DNA of 64,000 nucleotides from Solimonas sp. K1W22B-7 (GTDB lineage Bacteria > Pseudomonadota > Gammaproteobacteria > Nevskiales > Nevskiaceae). The translations under genes and the position numbers were made by a program. Positions 19,129 through 28,403 of the stretch are shown one piece after another. The notes under the pieces are model-generated. The model saw nothing but the letters and a program-made list of their open reading frames with translations. It was not told where the DNA came from and searched no databases. The DNA lies in assembly GCF_003428335.1 (NCBI RefSeq), contig NZ_CP031704.1, positions 3,472,001 through 3,536,000 of the forward strand. Direction: 5' to 3'. Position 1 is the stretch's first letter; each line of letters begins with the position of its first letter.

Positions 19129-20607
19129 TCAATTCGTTTCCATGCGTTCCGCAAAGGCGTCGAGCAGGCGCACACCGTAGCCCGTAGCCCCCTTGGGGAT
19201 GCCGATGATCGGCCGGCTCACCATGGCAACGCCGGCCATGTCCAGGTGCGCCCAGGGCGTACCGGCCGCGAACCGCTCCAGGAACTTGGCGCCGGCGATC
19301 GCGGACGACGTGCCCGCGCCCCTCAGGCCGGAATTCCCGGTATTGCGGACGTCGGCGATCTCGGAATCGACGATGTAGTCCTGCCGCCTGGTCAGCGGCA
19401 TGCGCCACAGGCCCTCCCCGCAGGCCGCGCTGGCGGCATGCAGCTCGGCGGCCAGGGCGTCGTCGGCCGTGAACAGGCCGGCATACTCCTCGAGCAGGGC
19501 CGTGAGAATGGCACCCGTGAGCGTGGCGAGGTCGATCATCCTCTGCGGCCGATACTCGCGGATCAGGTAGCTGATGGCATCGGCCAGGACCACGCGGCCC
19601 TCGGCATCGGTGTTGTCGACCTCGATGGTGAGGCCGGACAGCGAGGTGATGACATCACCCGGCCGATAGCCCTTGCCGTCGATGACGTTCTCGCACAGCG
19701 GCATCACGGCAACGACGTTGAGCGGCGCCTTGCGCTGTGCCAGCACGCGCATCGCGCCGACCACCGCGGCGGCACCGGCCATGTCGAGTTTCATGTTGGC
19801 AATGGCCGCCGTGGACTTCAGGTTGAGGCCACCGCCATCGAAGGTCAGGCCCTTGCCGACCAGTCCCAGGTCGACCTGCTTCTCGCGCCGTCCGCTCCAT
19901 TCGCAGACCAGCATGCAGGGCGGGTGCTCGCTGCTGCGGCCCACGGCCAGCAGGCCATTGGCGCCGAGCTTCTCCAGCGCCTTCTGGTCGAGCACCTGCA
20001 CGCGCACGCCGGACGCCACCAGCTCCTTTGCTGCATCGGCGAAGCCCTGCGGCGTCATCAGGTTGGGCGGCGCATCGACCAGGGCGCGAGCCCAGTTCAC
20101 CGCATCGCCGAGCTGGCGCGCACGCTCCGTGCCCTGCCACTGCGCCGCCGCAAGCTGCAGCGCCTTGACCTCGAAGTGTCCCTTGGGAGGCTGCGAGCGA
20201 AACGCCGTGCAGCGATAGGAGGCCAGCGTCGCCCCCAGCGCGATCTGGTTGGTCGCGGCCTGCACGTCAACGCTCTTCGGCAGCGGCGGCGCCACCAGCG
20301 CTGCGGTATCGATACGCAATGCGCGCAAGGCATCGAGGGCCGCCGCACCGGCGGCTTCCCAGAAGCGTGCTTCCTGTTCGTGGTCGGACGGCCTGCCGCA
20401 ACCGACCGCGATGAGCCGCCGCGCGCCCTCGGCCAGATCGGCCCGGTCACCGACGACGCCGCGGAAGCTCGCCGGCAGCCTGGGCAGCTTCACGTCGGCG
20501 TGCAGCGGAGCGAGATCGCCGTCGACCAGAAGCACCTCCACCGCGGGGGCTTTCTTGGCGCGCGGCGCCAGGGGGCCGGGCTTGGCATCGGTCAGGATCT
20601 TCGACAT
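19129..20607 (-). CDS. Leucyl aminopeptidase family protein (M17)
   Basis: 492 residues. All M17 metal and catalytic residues are recognisable: Lys252, Asp257, Lys264, Asp275, then Asp334, Glu336 and Arg338 in the family signature NTDAEGRVVLAD. The N-terminal macro-like domain is divergent, as is usual. The enzyme releases N-terminal residues from peptides in the cytoplasm using two metal ions, normally as a hexamer. It is transcribed away from the MFS/M81/S12 operon, between the DAO-type oxidoreductase and a small LuxR regulator, which suggests a role in finishing off imported peptides rather than housekeeping. Confidence 0.92.
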   Translation of the reverse strand: MSKILTDAKPGPLAPRAKKAPAVEVLLVDGDLAPLHADVKLPRLPASFRGVVGDRADLAEGARRLIAVGCGRPSDHEQEARFWEAAGAAALDALRALRIDTAALVAPPLPKSVDVQAATNQIALGATLASYRCTAFRSQPPKGHFEVKALQLAAAQWQGTERARQLGDAVNWARALVDAPPNLMTPQGFADAAKELVASGVRVQVLDQKALEKLGANGLLAVGRSSEHPPCMLVCEWSGRREKQVDLGLVGKGLTFDGGGLNLKSTAAIANMKLDMAGAAAVVGAMRVLAQRKAPLNVVAVMPLCENVIDGKGYRPGDVITSLSGLTIEVDNTDAEGRVVLADAISYLIREYRPQRMIDLATLTGAILTALLEEYAGLFTADDALAAELHAASAACGEGLWRMPLTRRQDYIVDSEIADVRNTGNSGLRGAGTSSAIAGAKFLERFAAGTPWAHLDMAGVAMVSRPIIGIPKGATGYGVRLLDAFAERMETN

Positions 20608-20763
20608 GTCAGGTTCTCTACGGTGAATGAGGGCGTTTCGTTGCCGGCACCTGGGCGCTGCCGGGTCTTGTGTCCCATCTCCAGCATGTCTGCAGCCGGG
20701 CCGGGCGTCATCGGTAGTTCCACCGGTTCAGTCGCAGCGCGCGGGCCACGATCCGATGCGGTT

Positions 20764-21909
20764 TCAGGCCGGGCTGGCGCGCAGCCGCGCCGGGGACAGT
20801 GCAGCCGTTTCGAGTCCGAGGTCTGCCAGGTCCGTCGGCACGCCGCGCCCCAGCAGTTGGGCGGCGGCGAAGCGCGACAGCGCCGGCGCCGTCTGGATGC
20901 CGTAACCGCCCTGCCCGGCAAGCCAGAAGAATCCCGCAGCGTCCGGCGCGTAGCCGGCGACCGGCGTGCGGTCGGCGACGAAGCTGCGCAGCCCGGCCCA
21001 GCGGCTGTGCATGCGGCGGATGTCCAGCGTGGTGGCGCGTTCGATGTGATCCACCGCGATCGCCAGGTCCAGATCCTCGGGCTGGGCATCGCAGGGCTCG
21101 CTGGGCGTCTCGTCGCCGGGCGAGAGCATCAGCCGGCCTGCATCGGGCTTGAAATAGAACTGCTCGTCGATGTCGATGGTCAAGGGCCAGTGCTCCAGCC
21201 CGTCATGGCCCGGCACGTCGACCAGGGCAGCGGTGCGGCGCAGCGGCTGCAGGCCGATGCCGGCCACGCCGGCCATGGCGCCCACCCGGTCGGCCCATGC
21301 GCCCGCCGCGTTGACCAGCAGCGGAGCTGCAAAGACGCCGGCCTGGCTTTGCACACGCCAGCCGGCAGCGCAGCGCTCGATGCCGTCCACGCGGACCTGG
21401 CACAGCAGGCGCCCGCCGTTGCGGCGCAGGCGGGACAGGTATCCCTGGTGCAGGGCATGCACCTCGATATCGCTGGCGCCAGGGTCCAGCAGCGCGGCCG
21501 CCAGGTATTCGCGGCGCAGCGGCGGCATGCACCCGCGTGCCTGCTCCGGCGTCAGCCGCCGGCTGCTGGAACGCAGGTCCGGCTCATCGGCGAAGGCCTC
21601 CAGCGCTTCCTGCTGGTCTTCACGGGCGATGAACAGGAAGCCGCGCGGCCGCAACAGGAGCGTGTCGCTGAAGCCCTGCGGGGGCTGGTCGAAGAAGGGC
21701 CGGCTGGCGCGCGACAGGACGCGCACCACCGGGCCGCCGTAGCTCTCCGCGAAGACCGCGGCCGAGCGGCCGGTGGTGTGATAGCCGGGCTGGGCTTCCT
21801 GCTCCAGCAAGGCCACACGCAGGCCCGCGCCGATCTCGGCCGCAATGCTGGCACCGGCGATACCGGCACCGATGATGATGACGTCGAAGGACTGGGCTGT
21901 TTCAGGCAT
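20764..21909 (-). CDS. FAD-dependent oxidoreductase of the DAO (D-amino-acid oxidase/glycine oxidase) family
   Basis: 381 residues. The dinucleotide-binding motif GAGIAG is at 14-19, followed by an acidic end of beta-2 (LLEQEAQPGYHTTGRS), and the C-terminal FAD motif GQGGYGIQTAP is near 335-345. The fold class oxidises secondary or primary amines of (mostly) D-amino acids, glycine, sarcosine or related compounds to imines. The HTTGRSAA segment resembles the loop of D-amino-acid dehydrogenase-like members. It is the first gene of the leftward arm, divergent from the MFS/M81 operon, and consistent with D-amino acid use. Substrate not determined. Confidence 0.85.
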   Translation of the reverse strand: MPETAQSFDVIIIGAGIAGASIAAEIGAGLRVALLEQEAQPGYHTTGRSAAVFAESYGGPVVRVLSRASRPFFDQPPQGFSDTLLLRPRGFLFIAREDQQEALEAFADEPDLRSSSRRLTPEQARGCMPPLRREYLAAALLDPGASDIEVHALHQGYLSRLRRNGGRLLCQVRVDGIERCAAGWRVQSQAGVFAAPLLVNAAGAWADRVGAMAGVAGIGLQPLRRTAALVDVPGHDGLEHWPLTIDIDEQFYFKPDAGRLMLSPGDETPSEPCDAQPEDLDLAIAVDHIERATTLDIRRMHSRWAGLRSFVADRTPVAGYAPDAAGFFWLAGQGGYGIQTAPALSRFAAAQLLGRGVPTDLADLGLETAALSPARLRASPA

Positions 21910-22101
21910 GCCGGGATGCTACGGGCGGCACGGGACAACCACATCCGTGATTCTACCGGTCGTTTGCCGCAGACGCCTGCCGGATCCGCGCCCTGCGCTT
22001 CCTGCAGCGGAAAATCCCCGACGAGCCCGTACTATTACCTATGGACCATCCGGGAGCCGCAGCGGAAGCTGTCGTCAGGCCTGGAGTCCGGAGGACCCCG
22101 C
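21910..22101. promoter_or_regulatory. Divergent control region of the D-amino-acid/peptide locus
   Basis: This 192-bp gap separates the DAO-type gene (left) from the MFS operon (right) and must carry both promoters. An AT-rich patch around 22030-22042 (TACTATTACCTATGG) could hold a -10 for the rightward operon. I see no strong palindrome that would identify the regulator. Confidence 0.4.
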
Positions 22102-23499
22102 TTGCACCCTTCCCCTGTTTCTGCGGCACCCCCGATCACACGCGGCCTGCTGTTCGTCTTCGCGCTGCCCGGCATCCTGCAGGGCTTCATGCACGCGCCC
22201 GCGCAGTCGATCCTGCAGGGCATCTACGCGAAGGAATCCGGGCTGGCGCTGGTCGCGCTGGGCGGGGCGGTGCTGCTGGTGCGCGTCTGCGACATCGCCA
22301 CGGACCTCCTGATCGGCTACTTCTCCGACCGCAGCGCCGAGCGCGGCATCAGCCGCAAATGGTGGATGGCCGCGGGCACCGCCGTCACCATCGTCTCGCT
22401 GTGGTTCCTGTTCCGGCCACCGCCGCAGGTCAGCATCGGCTACTACGGCGGCTGGTTCCTGCTCGCGAACATCGGCTGGTCGCTCTGCGAGATTCCCTAC
22501 CGCTCCTGGAGCCTGGAGTTCTCGCCGGAAGCCAGGCAGCGCACGCGCATCACCACCTGGATCGCCATGGCCACCATGGTCGGCTCGGTGCTGTTCTATG
22601 TCGTGGGGCCGGCCGGCAAGGCCATGGGAGTGCTGAAGTCCGGCGAACTCAACATGGAAATGCTGGGGCTCACCGCGGTACTCGTGGCCCTGCTGCTGCC
22701 GCTGCTGAACTTCTATGCCCTGTGGAAGGTGCCGGACGGCCAGTCCCGCGCCGCATCCGGCCACCGACCGCCGCCCGAGAGCATCCGCCTGCTGCTCGCA
22801 TCGGTGCTGGGCAATGTGCCGCTGATGCGGCTGATCCTGGTGTTCTCGGTCTGCAACCTCATGAGTGGGCTGTCGGGGAGCGTAAGCCTGCTGTACATGA
22901 CCAACTACCTGGGCCTGGGGGCCGAGGCGAACCTCGTGCTGGCCCTCGCGCTGCCCATCGCCATGCTGGGGCTGCCGCTCTGGGGCTGGCTCGCGCAGCG
23001 CTATCCCCTGCAGCGGGTCTGGGCGGTCGGCCTCGGCATGGCCGGCGTGGCCTACACGGGACTGGGCCTGCTGCCGCCCCACCCCGGCACCCTGCTCTAT
23101 GGCCTGGTCGGCACCCTCGTCGTGTTCTTCGCGCTGTCCACGCTGATCGCCGCGCCGGTGATCCTGGGCGATATCATCGACTACGGCAAGGAGCACTACG
23201 GCGTCGACCGCGCCGGACTCTACGTGTCCTGCCAGACGCAGGTCGTCAAGGCGGTCAACGCACTCGCGGCCGGCGGCGGCCTGATCTTCCTCGGCTGGAT
23301 GGGATTCGATGCGACCAAGTCCGGTGCCGACATCACCCCGCAAGCGCTGCTCGCGCTCAAGCTGACCGCCGCCTGGGCCCCCGCGCTGGGAATGATCAGC
23401 GCCGGCCTGATGTTGTGGTTCCTGCCGATCAGCGCCGAATCCCGCAAGCTCGCCGCCGCCCGCTCGCCCAGTCCCGTACCCGGAGTCGAAGTCACGTGA
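22102..23499 (+). CDS. MFS transporter of the GPH (glycoside-pentoside-hexuronide) type, TTG start
   Basis: 465 residues from TTG 22102, chosen because GGAGGA (22090-22095) sits 6 nt upstream, protein-like sequence begins just after it, and no in-frame ATG is near. About 12 hydrophobic helices are present. GPH features include the cytoplasmic loop FSDRSAERGISRKWWMAAGT and PYRSWSLEFSPEARQRTRI. Members carry solutes with H+ or Na+. As first gene of the rightward operon, and overlapping the M81 peptidase gene (GTGA), it probably moves a peptide or other breakdown product across the inner membrane, the place MlrD holds in microcystin-degrading bacteria. Confidence 0.82.
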   Translation: MHPSPVSAAPPITRGLLFVFALPGILQGFMHAPAQSILQGIYAKESGLALVALGGAVLLVRVCDIATDLLIGYFSDRSAERGISRKWWMAAGTAVTIVSLWFLFRPPPQVSIGYYGGWFLLANIGWSLCEIPYRSWSLEFSPEARQRTRITTWIAMATMVGSVLFYVVGPAGKAMGVLKSGELNMEMLGLTAVLVALLLPLLNFYALWKVPDGQSRAASGHRPPPESIRLLLASVLGNVPLMRLILVFSVCNLMSGLSGSVSLLYMTNYLGLGAEANLVLALALPIAMLGLPLWGWLAQRYPLQRVWAVGLGMAGVAYTGLGLLPPHPGTLLYGLVGTLVVFFALSTLIAAPVILGDIIDYGKEHYGVDRAGLYVSCQTQVVKAVNALAAGGGLIFLGWMGFDATKSGADITPQALLALKLTAAWAPALGMISAGLMLWFLPISAESRKLAAARSPSPVPGVEVT

Positions 23500-24953
23500 A
23501 GATCTTCAGCGCCTTCCTCGCCACCGAGACCAACACCTCCGGCGTGGTCCCCACCGGCAGCGTCGACTTCGAGGCCCGCGGCTTCTTCCGCGGCGATGCC
23601 AGCCTCAGGAATCCCTCCGGCTTCGGCGCCTCGCATGCCCTGCTCAGGCAGCTGGCCGCTGCGGACGGGCACACGATCGTCGAAAGCCTTACCGCCCATG
23701 CCCAGCCTTCGGGCATCACCCTGCGCTCCGTCTACGAGCAGTATCGCGACTGGATCCTCGAAGACCTGAAGGCGGCGATGCCGCTGCAGGGCGTGATCCT
23801 GATCATGCATGGCGCCATGGTCGCGGAAGGCTATGACGATTGCGAAGGCGACACGATCCAGAAGGTCCGCGATCTGGTCGGCCCCGGCGTGCCCATCGGC
23901 GTGGAGCTCGACCTGCACTGCCATTTCAGCGAGCAGATGCGCACGCAGGCCGACGTCGTCATCGCCTACAAGGAATACCCGCATACCGACACCATGGAGC
24001 GGCTGGAGGAGCTCTACCGCCTGGTCGTCCGGCAGGCCGAGGGCAGCATCAGGCCGGTGACCGCCGTGCACGACCTGCGCATGATCGGCCTCTGGCACAC
24101 CACGCAGGAGCCGATGCGCTCCTTCGTCGATCGCATGCAGTCGCTGGAAGGCAAGGACGGCATCCTGTCGGTGTCGCTGGGCCACGGCTTTCCCTGGGGC
24201 GACACCCCGGACACCGGCGCCAAGCTCTGGGTGGTCGCCGACAGCGAGCTTGCCGGCGCCCAGGCGCTGGCCGACCAGCTGGGCCGGGAATTCTGGGAAC
24301 TGCGACACCAGACCTGGCAGCCGCCCCTGTCGATCGCGGCCACGATCGAGGAAATCCGGCGGGCGCCGGAAGGCCCCATCGTCCTGGCCGATGTCGCGGA
24401 CAACCCGGGCGGCGGCGCCATGAGCGACAGCACCTTCATCCTGCAAGGCCTGCTGGAGGCCGGCGTCCACGATGCCGTGCTCGGCGTCTACTGGGACCTC
24501 GGTGCGGTCAGCCTGTGCCAGAGCGCAGGCGTCGGCGCGCGACTCAAGCTGCGCATCGGCGGCAAATGCGGCCCCAAGTCCGGCGATCCGGTCGATCTGC
24601 AGGTCACGGTCAAGGCCATCGTGCCCGATCACTTCAACCACGGGCTCGGCTTCCGCTGGTCCTTCGGCACCGGGGTATGGGTGCAAACCGACCAGGGCAT
24701 GGACATCGCCTTGTGCACTTCGCGCGGCCAGGTCCTGTCCTGCGAGGCCTTCGAGAATCTCGGCATCCCGCTGGCCGGCAGGAAGGTCATCGTGGTGAAG
24801 TCCACGCAGCATTTCCACGCGGCCTTCGCGCCGATGGCCAGGCAGGTGCTCTACGTCGGCGCCCCCGGGTCGATCACGCAGAACTTCGCCGAAATGAGCT
24901 TCACCCGGCGCGACAACCGTTTCTGGCCCCGCGTCGAAGATCCGCGGCGCTAG
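23496..24953 (+). CDS. M81 family metallopeptidase (MlrC/microcystinase C-like)
   Basis: 485 residues from GTG 23496, which overlaps the transporter stop (GTGA). Family landmarks are ATETNT (9-14), HGAM (His105), LDLHCHFS with His141 and His143, YPHTD (His163, Asp165) and DNPGGGAMSDS near 302-312. MlrC, the characterised member, is a zinc peptidase that cuts linear microcystin fragments between unusual and D-configured residues; many other M81 proteins are uncharacterised. Here it is embedded with S12 hydrolases and D-Glu genes, so a D-amino-acid-containing peptide is a reasonable substrate class. Confidence 0.88.
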   Translation: MKIFSAFLATETNTSGVVPTGSVDFEARGFFRGDASLRNPSGFGASHALLRQLAAADGHTIVESLTAHAQPSGITLRSVYEQYRDWILEDLKAAMPLQGVILIMHGAMVAEGYDDCEGDTIQKVRDLVGPGVPIGVELDLHCHFSEQMRTQADVVIAYKEYPHTDTMERLEELYRLVVRQAEGSIRPVTAVHDLRMIGLWHTTQEPMRSFVDRMQSLEGKDGILSVSLGHGFPWGDTPDTGAKLWVVADSELAGAQALADQLGREFWELRHQTWQPPLSIAATIEEIRRAPEGPIVLADVADNPGGGAMSDSTFILQGLLEAGVHDAVLGVYWDLGAVSLCQSAGVGARLKLRIGGKCGPKSGDPVDLQVTVKAIVPDHFNHGLGFRWSFGTGVWVQTDQGMDIALCTSRGQVLSCEAFENLGIPLAGRKVIVVKSTQHFHAAFAPMARQVLYVGAPGSITQNFAEMSFTRRDNRFWPRVEDPRR

Positions 24954-24990
24954 AATCCAGCTGCTGCGCCCGCGCGATCAGGAAACACCC

Positions 24991-26202
24991 ATGCTCTCCG
25001 TCAGTTTCGACAGCGTCGTGGCCGCCCGCGAGCGCTTGCGCGGACAGATCAATCCGACGCCCCTGACCCGCTCGCGGGTGCTGTCGGAAATGACGCAGGC
25101 GAACGTGTGGCTGAAGTTCGAGAACTTCCAGTTCACCGCCAGCTTCAAGGAGCGCGGCGCCCTCAACAAGCTGCTGTCCCTGGATACCGCGCAGCGCCAG
25201 GCGGGCGTGGTCGCGGTGTCCGCCGGCAACCATGCCCAGGGTGTCGCCTACCATGCGACACGGCTGGGCATCAGGAGCCTGATCGTGATGCCGGGCGGCA
25301 CCCCCTTCGTCAAGGTGCGCAACACGCAGAAGCTCGGCGCCGAGGTGATCCTCTGGGGCGACTCCCTGGCGGAGGCCGCCAGCCACATGGAGGAGGAGTA
25401 CGTCGGCAGGCGCGGCATGACGCTGGTGCATCCCTACGACGATCCGCAGGTCATCGCCGGACAGGGCACCGTGGCGCTCGAGATGCTGGAGTCCGAGCCC
25501 GGCCTGGACATGCTGGTGGTTCCGGTGGGCGGCGGCGGGCTGATCGGCGGCGTTGCCGTGGCGGCGCAGGCAAGCCCCGGGGTCCGGGTGGTCGGCGTGG
25601 AATCGGCGCGCTATCCCTGCGCACAGGCGGCCCTCAGCGGCGATCCGTCGATGGTGAGCGGCGGCCAGACCATCGCCGAGGGCATCGCGGTCCGCACCGT
25701 CGGCCGCCTGCCGCTGGAAATCCTGCGCGCGCTGAAGCCGATGCTCCTGAGCGTGGACGAAGCCGGGATCGAGCGCGCCATCGCGCTGCTGGCCAGCATC
25801 GAGAAGGTGATCGTCGAAGGCGCGGGTGCCGCCGGCCTCGCCGCCCTGCTCAGCCACGGCACTGCATTCGCCGGACGCAACGTCGGCATCGTGCTCACCG
25901 GCGGCAACATCGACACACGCCTGCTCGCTTCTGTCCTGATGCGCCAGCTGGTCCAGGAATCCCGGCTGGTGGCGCTGTCGATCGAGGTGGAGGACCGGCC
26001 GGGCTTCCTGTCGCGGGTGGCCGGCTGCATCGGCGAATCCGGCGGCAACATCGTCCAGGTCGGGCACGATCGCCTGCAGGGCGGCATTCATGCCAAGAGC
26101 GCATCGCTGGAAGTGCAGCTCGAGGCCCAGGACGAAGGGCATGTCGAGAGGATCGTCCGCGACCTCGAGTCGGCAGGGTTCAGGGCGCTGCTGCTCAGGT
26201 AG
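24991..26202 (+). CDS. PLP-dependent threonine/serine dehydratase with C-terminal ACT domain
   Basis: 403 residues. PLP lysine Lys53 lies in TASFKERGALNK, SAGNHAQG (77-84) contacts the cofactor, and VGGGGLIGG (179-187) is the phosphate-binding glycine loop. Residues about 327-403 form an ACT domain (ALSIEVEDRPGFLSRVAGCIGE). This is the short TdcB-like arrangement. The enzyme deaminates Thr or Ser to 2-oxobutyrate or pyruvate; some homologues act on threo-3-hydroxyaspartate or D-serine-type substrates. RidA, encoded at the end of the same gene run (36044), hydrolyses the reactive enamine/imine this reaction releases, which supports a functional link. Confidence 0.88.
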   Translation: MLSVSFDSVVAARERLRGQINPTPLTRSRVLSEMTQANVWLKFENFQFTASFKERGALNKLLSLDTAQRQAGVVAVSAGNHAQGVAYHATRLGIRSLIVMPGGTPFVKVRNTQKLGAEVILWGDSLAEAASHMEEEYVGRRGMTLVHPYDDPQVIAGQGTVALEMLESEPGLDMLVVPVGGGGLIGGVAVAAQASPGVRVVGVESARYPCAQAALSGDPSMVSGGQTIAEGIAVRTVGRLPLEILRALKPMLLSVDEAGIERAIALLASIEKVIVEGAGAAGLAALLSHGTAFAGRNVGIVLTGGNIDTRLLASVLMRQLVQESRLVALSIEVEDRPGFLSRVAGCIGESGGNIVQVGHDRLQGGIHAKSASLEVQLEAQDEGHVERIVRDLESAGFRALLLR

Positions 26203-26319
26203 ACGCTACCGACCCGTGCCACGACGCGGGGAATCGGCATTTTCCAGTGTTTCTACGAATCCCCGCCGGCCGCGTCCGCTGCTTTACTGTCGCTCTCGAA
26301 GCCCCACCCAGGACCACTC

Positions 26320-27390
26320 ATGGGAACCCCGGAATCCAAGCCTGACCCGGCCGCAACAGCGGCCTCCCGGCCGCTGGCCACCACCATCACCCTGCGCCAG
26401 CCCTACCTGCTGTTCCTGGGCGACGCCAGCCACGCCTCGCGCGCCAAGACCGCGCTGGGCATCCGCGACTGGGCGCCCGAAACCTGCGCCGGACAGCTGC
26501 GTCTCGCGGACTGCGCCGTGGACCTGGAGTTGCCGGAACTGACGCCGGCGCAGGCCGCGCAGCAGGGCATCGGCTCGCTGCTGATCGGTATCGCGCCGAT
26601 CGGCGGCCAGTTCAGCGAAAGCTGGCTGCCGACCCTGTTCGCCGCCGTGGAAGCCGGGCTGGACATCGTCAGCGGACTGCATGCAAAGCTCGGCGACGTG
26701 CCTGGCCTGGCCGACGCGGCCAAGGCCCGCGGCGTGCGCCTGATCGATGTGCGCTGCCCGCCGCCCGGCCTGCCGGTGGGCTCGGGCCGCAAGCGCAGCG
26801 GCAAGCGCCTGCTCACCGTGGGCACCGACTGCGCGCTGGGCAAGAAATACACCGCGCTGGCACTGACCCGCGCGCTGCGCGCCCAGGGTATCGACGCGGA
26901 TTTCCGCGCCAGCGGCCAGACCGGCATCATGATCTCCGGCACCGGCATCCCGATGGATGCCGTCATCTCCGACTTCACCGCCGGCGCCGCCGAGTGCCTG
27001 TCGCCCGACGCCGCGGCCGGCCACTGGGACATCGTCGAAGGCCAGGGCTCGCTGTTCCACCCGGCCTACGCGGGCGTCACCCTGGGCCTGGTGCACGGCT
27101 CGCAGCCCGACGCGATGGTGCTGTGCCACGAACCGGGCCGCAGCCACATCTGGGGCTACCCCGACTTCCCCACTCCCTCGCTGCAGACCGCCATCGAGGA
27201 GTACGAGCGCGCGGCGCGCCTGACCAACCCGAAGGCACGCGTCGTCGGCATCGCCTTCAACACCTCGATGCTCGACGACACCGAACGCGCACAGCTGCTG
27301 GCCGACACCGAGCGCGAGCTGGGCCTGCCCTGCTTCGATCCGCTGAAGAGCCCGCTCGACGCCGTGATCCGCAACATCCTCAGCCTCTGA
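26320..27390 (+). CDS. DUF1611 family protein, DgcN-like (D-glutamate catabolism)
   Basis: 356 residues. The C-terminal P-loop-like region has GTDCALGKKYTALALTRALRAQG (about 168-190), and the stretch GQTGIMISGTGIPMDAVISDF follows. These are typical of DUF1611. In marine bacteria DgcN was described as acetylating D-glutamate in a pathway in which the partner DgcA, an enolase-superfamily protein, inverts the product. The next gene here is exactly such a DgcA-like protein, 8 bp downstream, so the pair is retained. Assignment is by family and neighbourhood. Confidence 0.82.
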   Translation: MGTPESKPDPAATAASRPLATTITLRQPYLLFLGDASHASRAKTALGIRDWAPETCAGQLRLADCAVDLELPELTPAQAAQQGIGSLLIGIAPIGGQFSESWLPTLFAAVEAGLDIVSGLHAKLGDVPGLADAAKARGVRLIDVRCPPPGLPVGSGRKRSGKRLLTVGTDCALGKKYTALALTRALRAQGIDADFRASGQTGIMISGTGIPMDAVISDFTAGAAECLSPDAAAGHWDIVEGQGSLFHPAYAGVTLGLVHGSQPDAMVLCHEPGRSHIWGYPDFPTPSLQTAIEEYERAARLTNPKARVVGIAFNTSMLDDTERAQLLADTERELGLPCFDPLKSPLDAVIRNILSL

Positions 27391-27398
27391 ATCCGAAC

Positions 27399-28385
27399 AT
27401 GACCCGCAAGCTCAGCGCCCACTCCGAAACCTGGCAGGCCGTCGCGCCCTTCCGCATCACCGGACGTACCTACCTCGAGTTCCAGACCCTCGTCGCCGAG
27501 ATCGGCGACGGCAGCTTCAGCGGACGCGGCGAAGGCATGGGCATCTACTACATGGGCGACACCGCCGAATCGATGCTGGCGCAGATCGAGTCGGTGCGCG
27601 TCGAGATCGAGGCCGGTGCCGACCGCCAGGCGCTGCGCACGCTGCTGCCGCCCGGCGGCGCCCGCAACACGCTGGACGCCGCGCTCTGGGACCTGGAATC
27701 CCGCATCAGCGGCAAGTCCGTCTGGGCCCTCGCCGGCGTCGAGGCCCGGACGGTGGAGACGGTCTACACCATCGGCATCGAGGCCGAGCCGGAGGCCATG
27801 GGCGAGAAGGCCGCGCGGGTGACGCACCCGCTGCTGAAGATCAAGCTCGATGGCGATCGCCCGGTGGAACGCGTCGAGGCGATCCGCCGCCGCCGGCCGG
27901 ACGCACGCCTGGTGGTCGACGCCAACCAGGGCTGGAGCTTCGAACAGTTGCGCGAGATCGCCGAGCCGATGAAGCGCCTGGGCGTGCTCTTCATCGAGCA
28001 GCCGCTGCGCCGCGGCGGCGACGCCGAGCTGGAGGGCTACCAGTCGCCCTTGCCACTGGCCGCCGACGAGTCCTGCCTGCACATGGGCGAGCTGGAGCAG
28101 GCCGCGCGCCGCTACCAGATGATCAACATCAAGCTCGACAAGTGTGGCGGCCTGACCGAGGGCCTGGGCCTGGCACGCGCGGCGCGCGAGCGCGGCCTCG
28201 GCCTGATGGTCGGCTGCATGGGCGGCAGCTCGCTGGCGGTAGCGCCGGCCCACGTGCTGGCACAGCTCTGCGACTACGTCGACATCGACGGCCCGCTGCT
28301 GCTGAAGAACGACCGCATCGGCGGCTTCAGCTACGACTCCGGCCAGGTCAGCCTGCCGCCGTCGGGCTTCTGCTGGGGCCACTGA
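27399..28385 (+). CDS. Enolase-superfamily epimerase, DgcA / L-Ala-D/L-Glu-epimerase-like
   Basis: 328 residues. The enolase-fold barrel residues are in place: KxK (Lys147, Lys149), Asp174 (DANQGW), Glu200 (IEQP), Asp223 (ADES), and Lys245 (INIKLDKCGG). The DxD motif (Asp295, Asp297 in YVDIDGPLL) is the hallmark of the dipeptide epimerase branch, where it binds the substrate amino group. Reported activities in this branch are epimerisation of L-Ala-D-Glu and racemisation of N-acetyl-D-Glu (DgcA). Pairing with DgcN favours the second. Either way the enzyme turns a D-Glu moiety into an L-configured one. Confidence 0.86.
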   Translation: MTRKLSAHSETWQAVAPFRITGRTYLEFQTLVAEIGDGSFSGRGEGMGIYYMGDTAESMLAQIESVRVEIEAGADRQALRTLLPPGGARNTLDAALWDLESRISGKSVWALAGVEARTVETVYTIGIEAEPEAMGEKAARVTHPLLKIKLDGDRPVERVEAIRRRRPDARLVVDANQGWSFEQLREIAEPMKRLGVLFIEQPLRRGGDAELEGYQSPLPLAADESCLHMGELEQAARRYQMINIKLDKCGGLTEGLGLARAARERGLGLMVGCMGGSSLAVAPAHVLAQLCDYVDIDGPLLLKNDRIGGFSYDSGQVSLPPSGFCWGH

Positions 28386-28403
28386 GAAGGCAAGATCGAG
28401 TCC

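Noticed and set aside
22041-22101. ATG 22041 as the start of the MFS transporter
   Set aside because: That ATG is in a different reading frame. The transporter frame has TTG 22102 with an ideal ribosome binding site.
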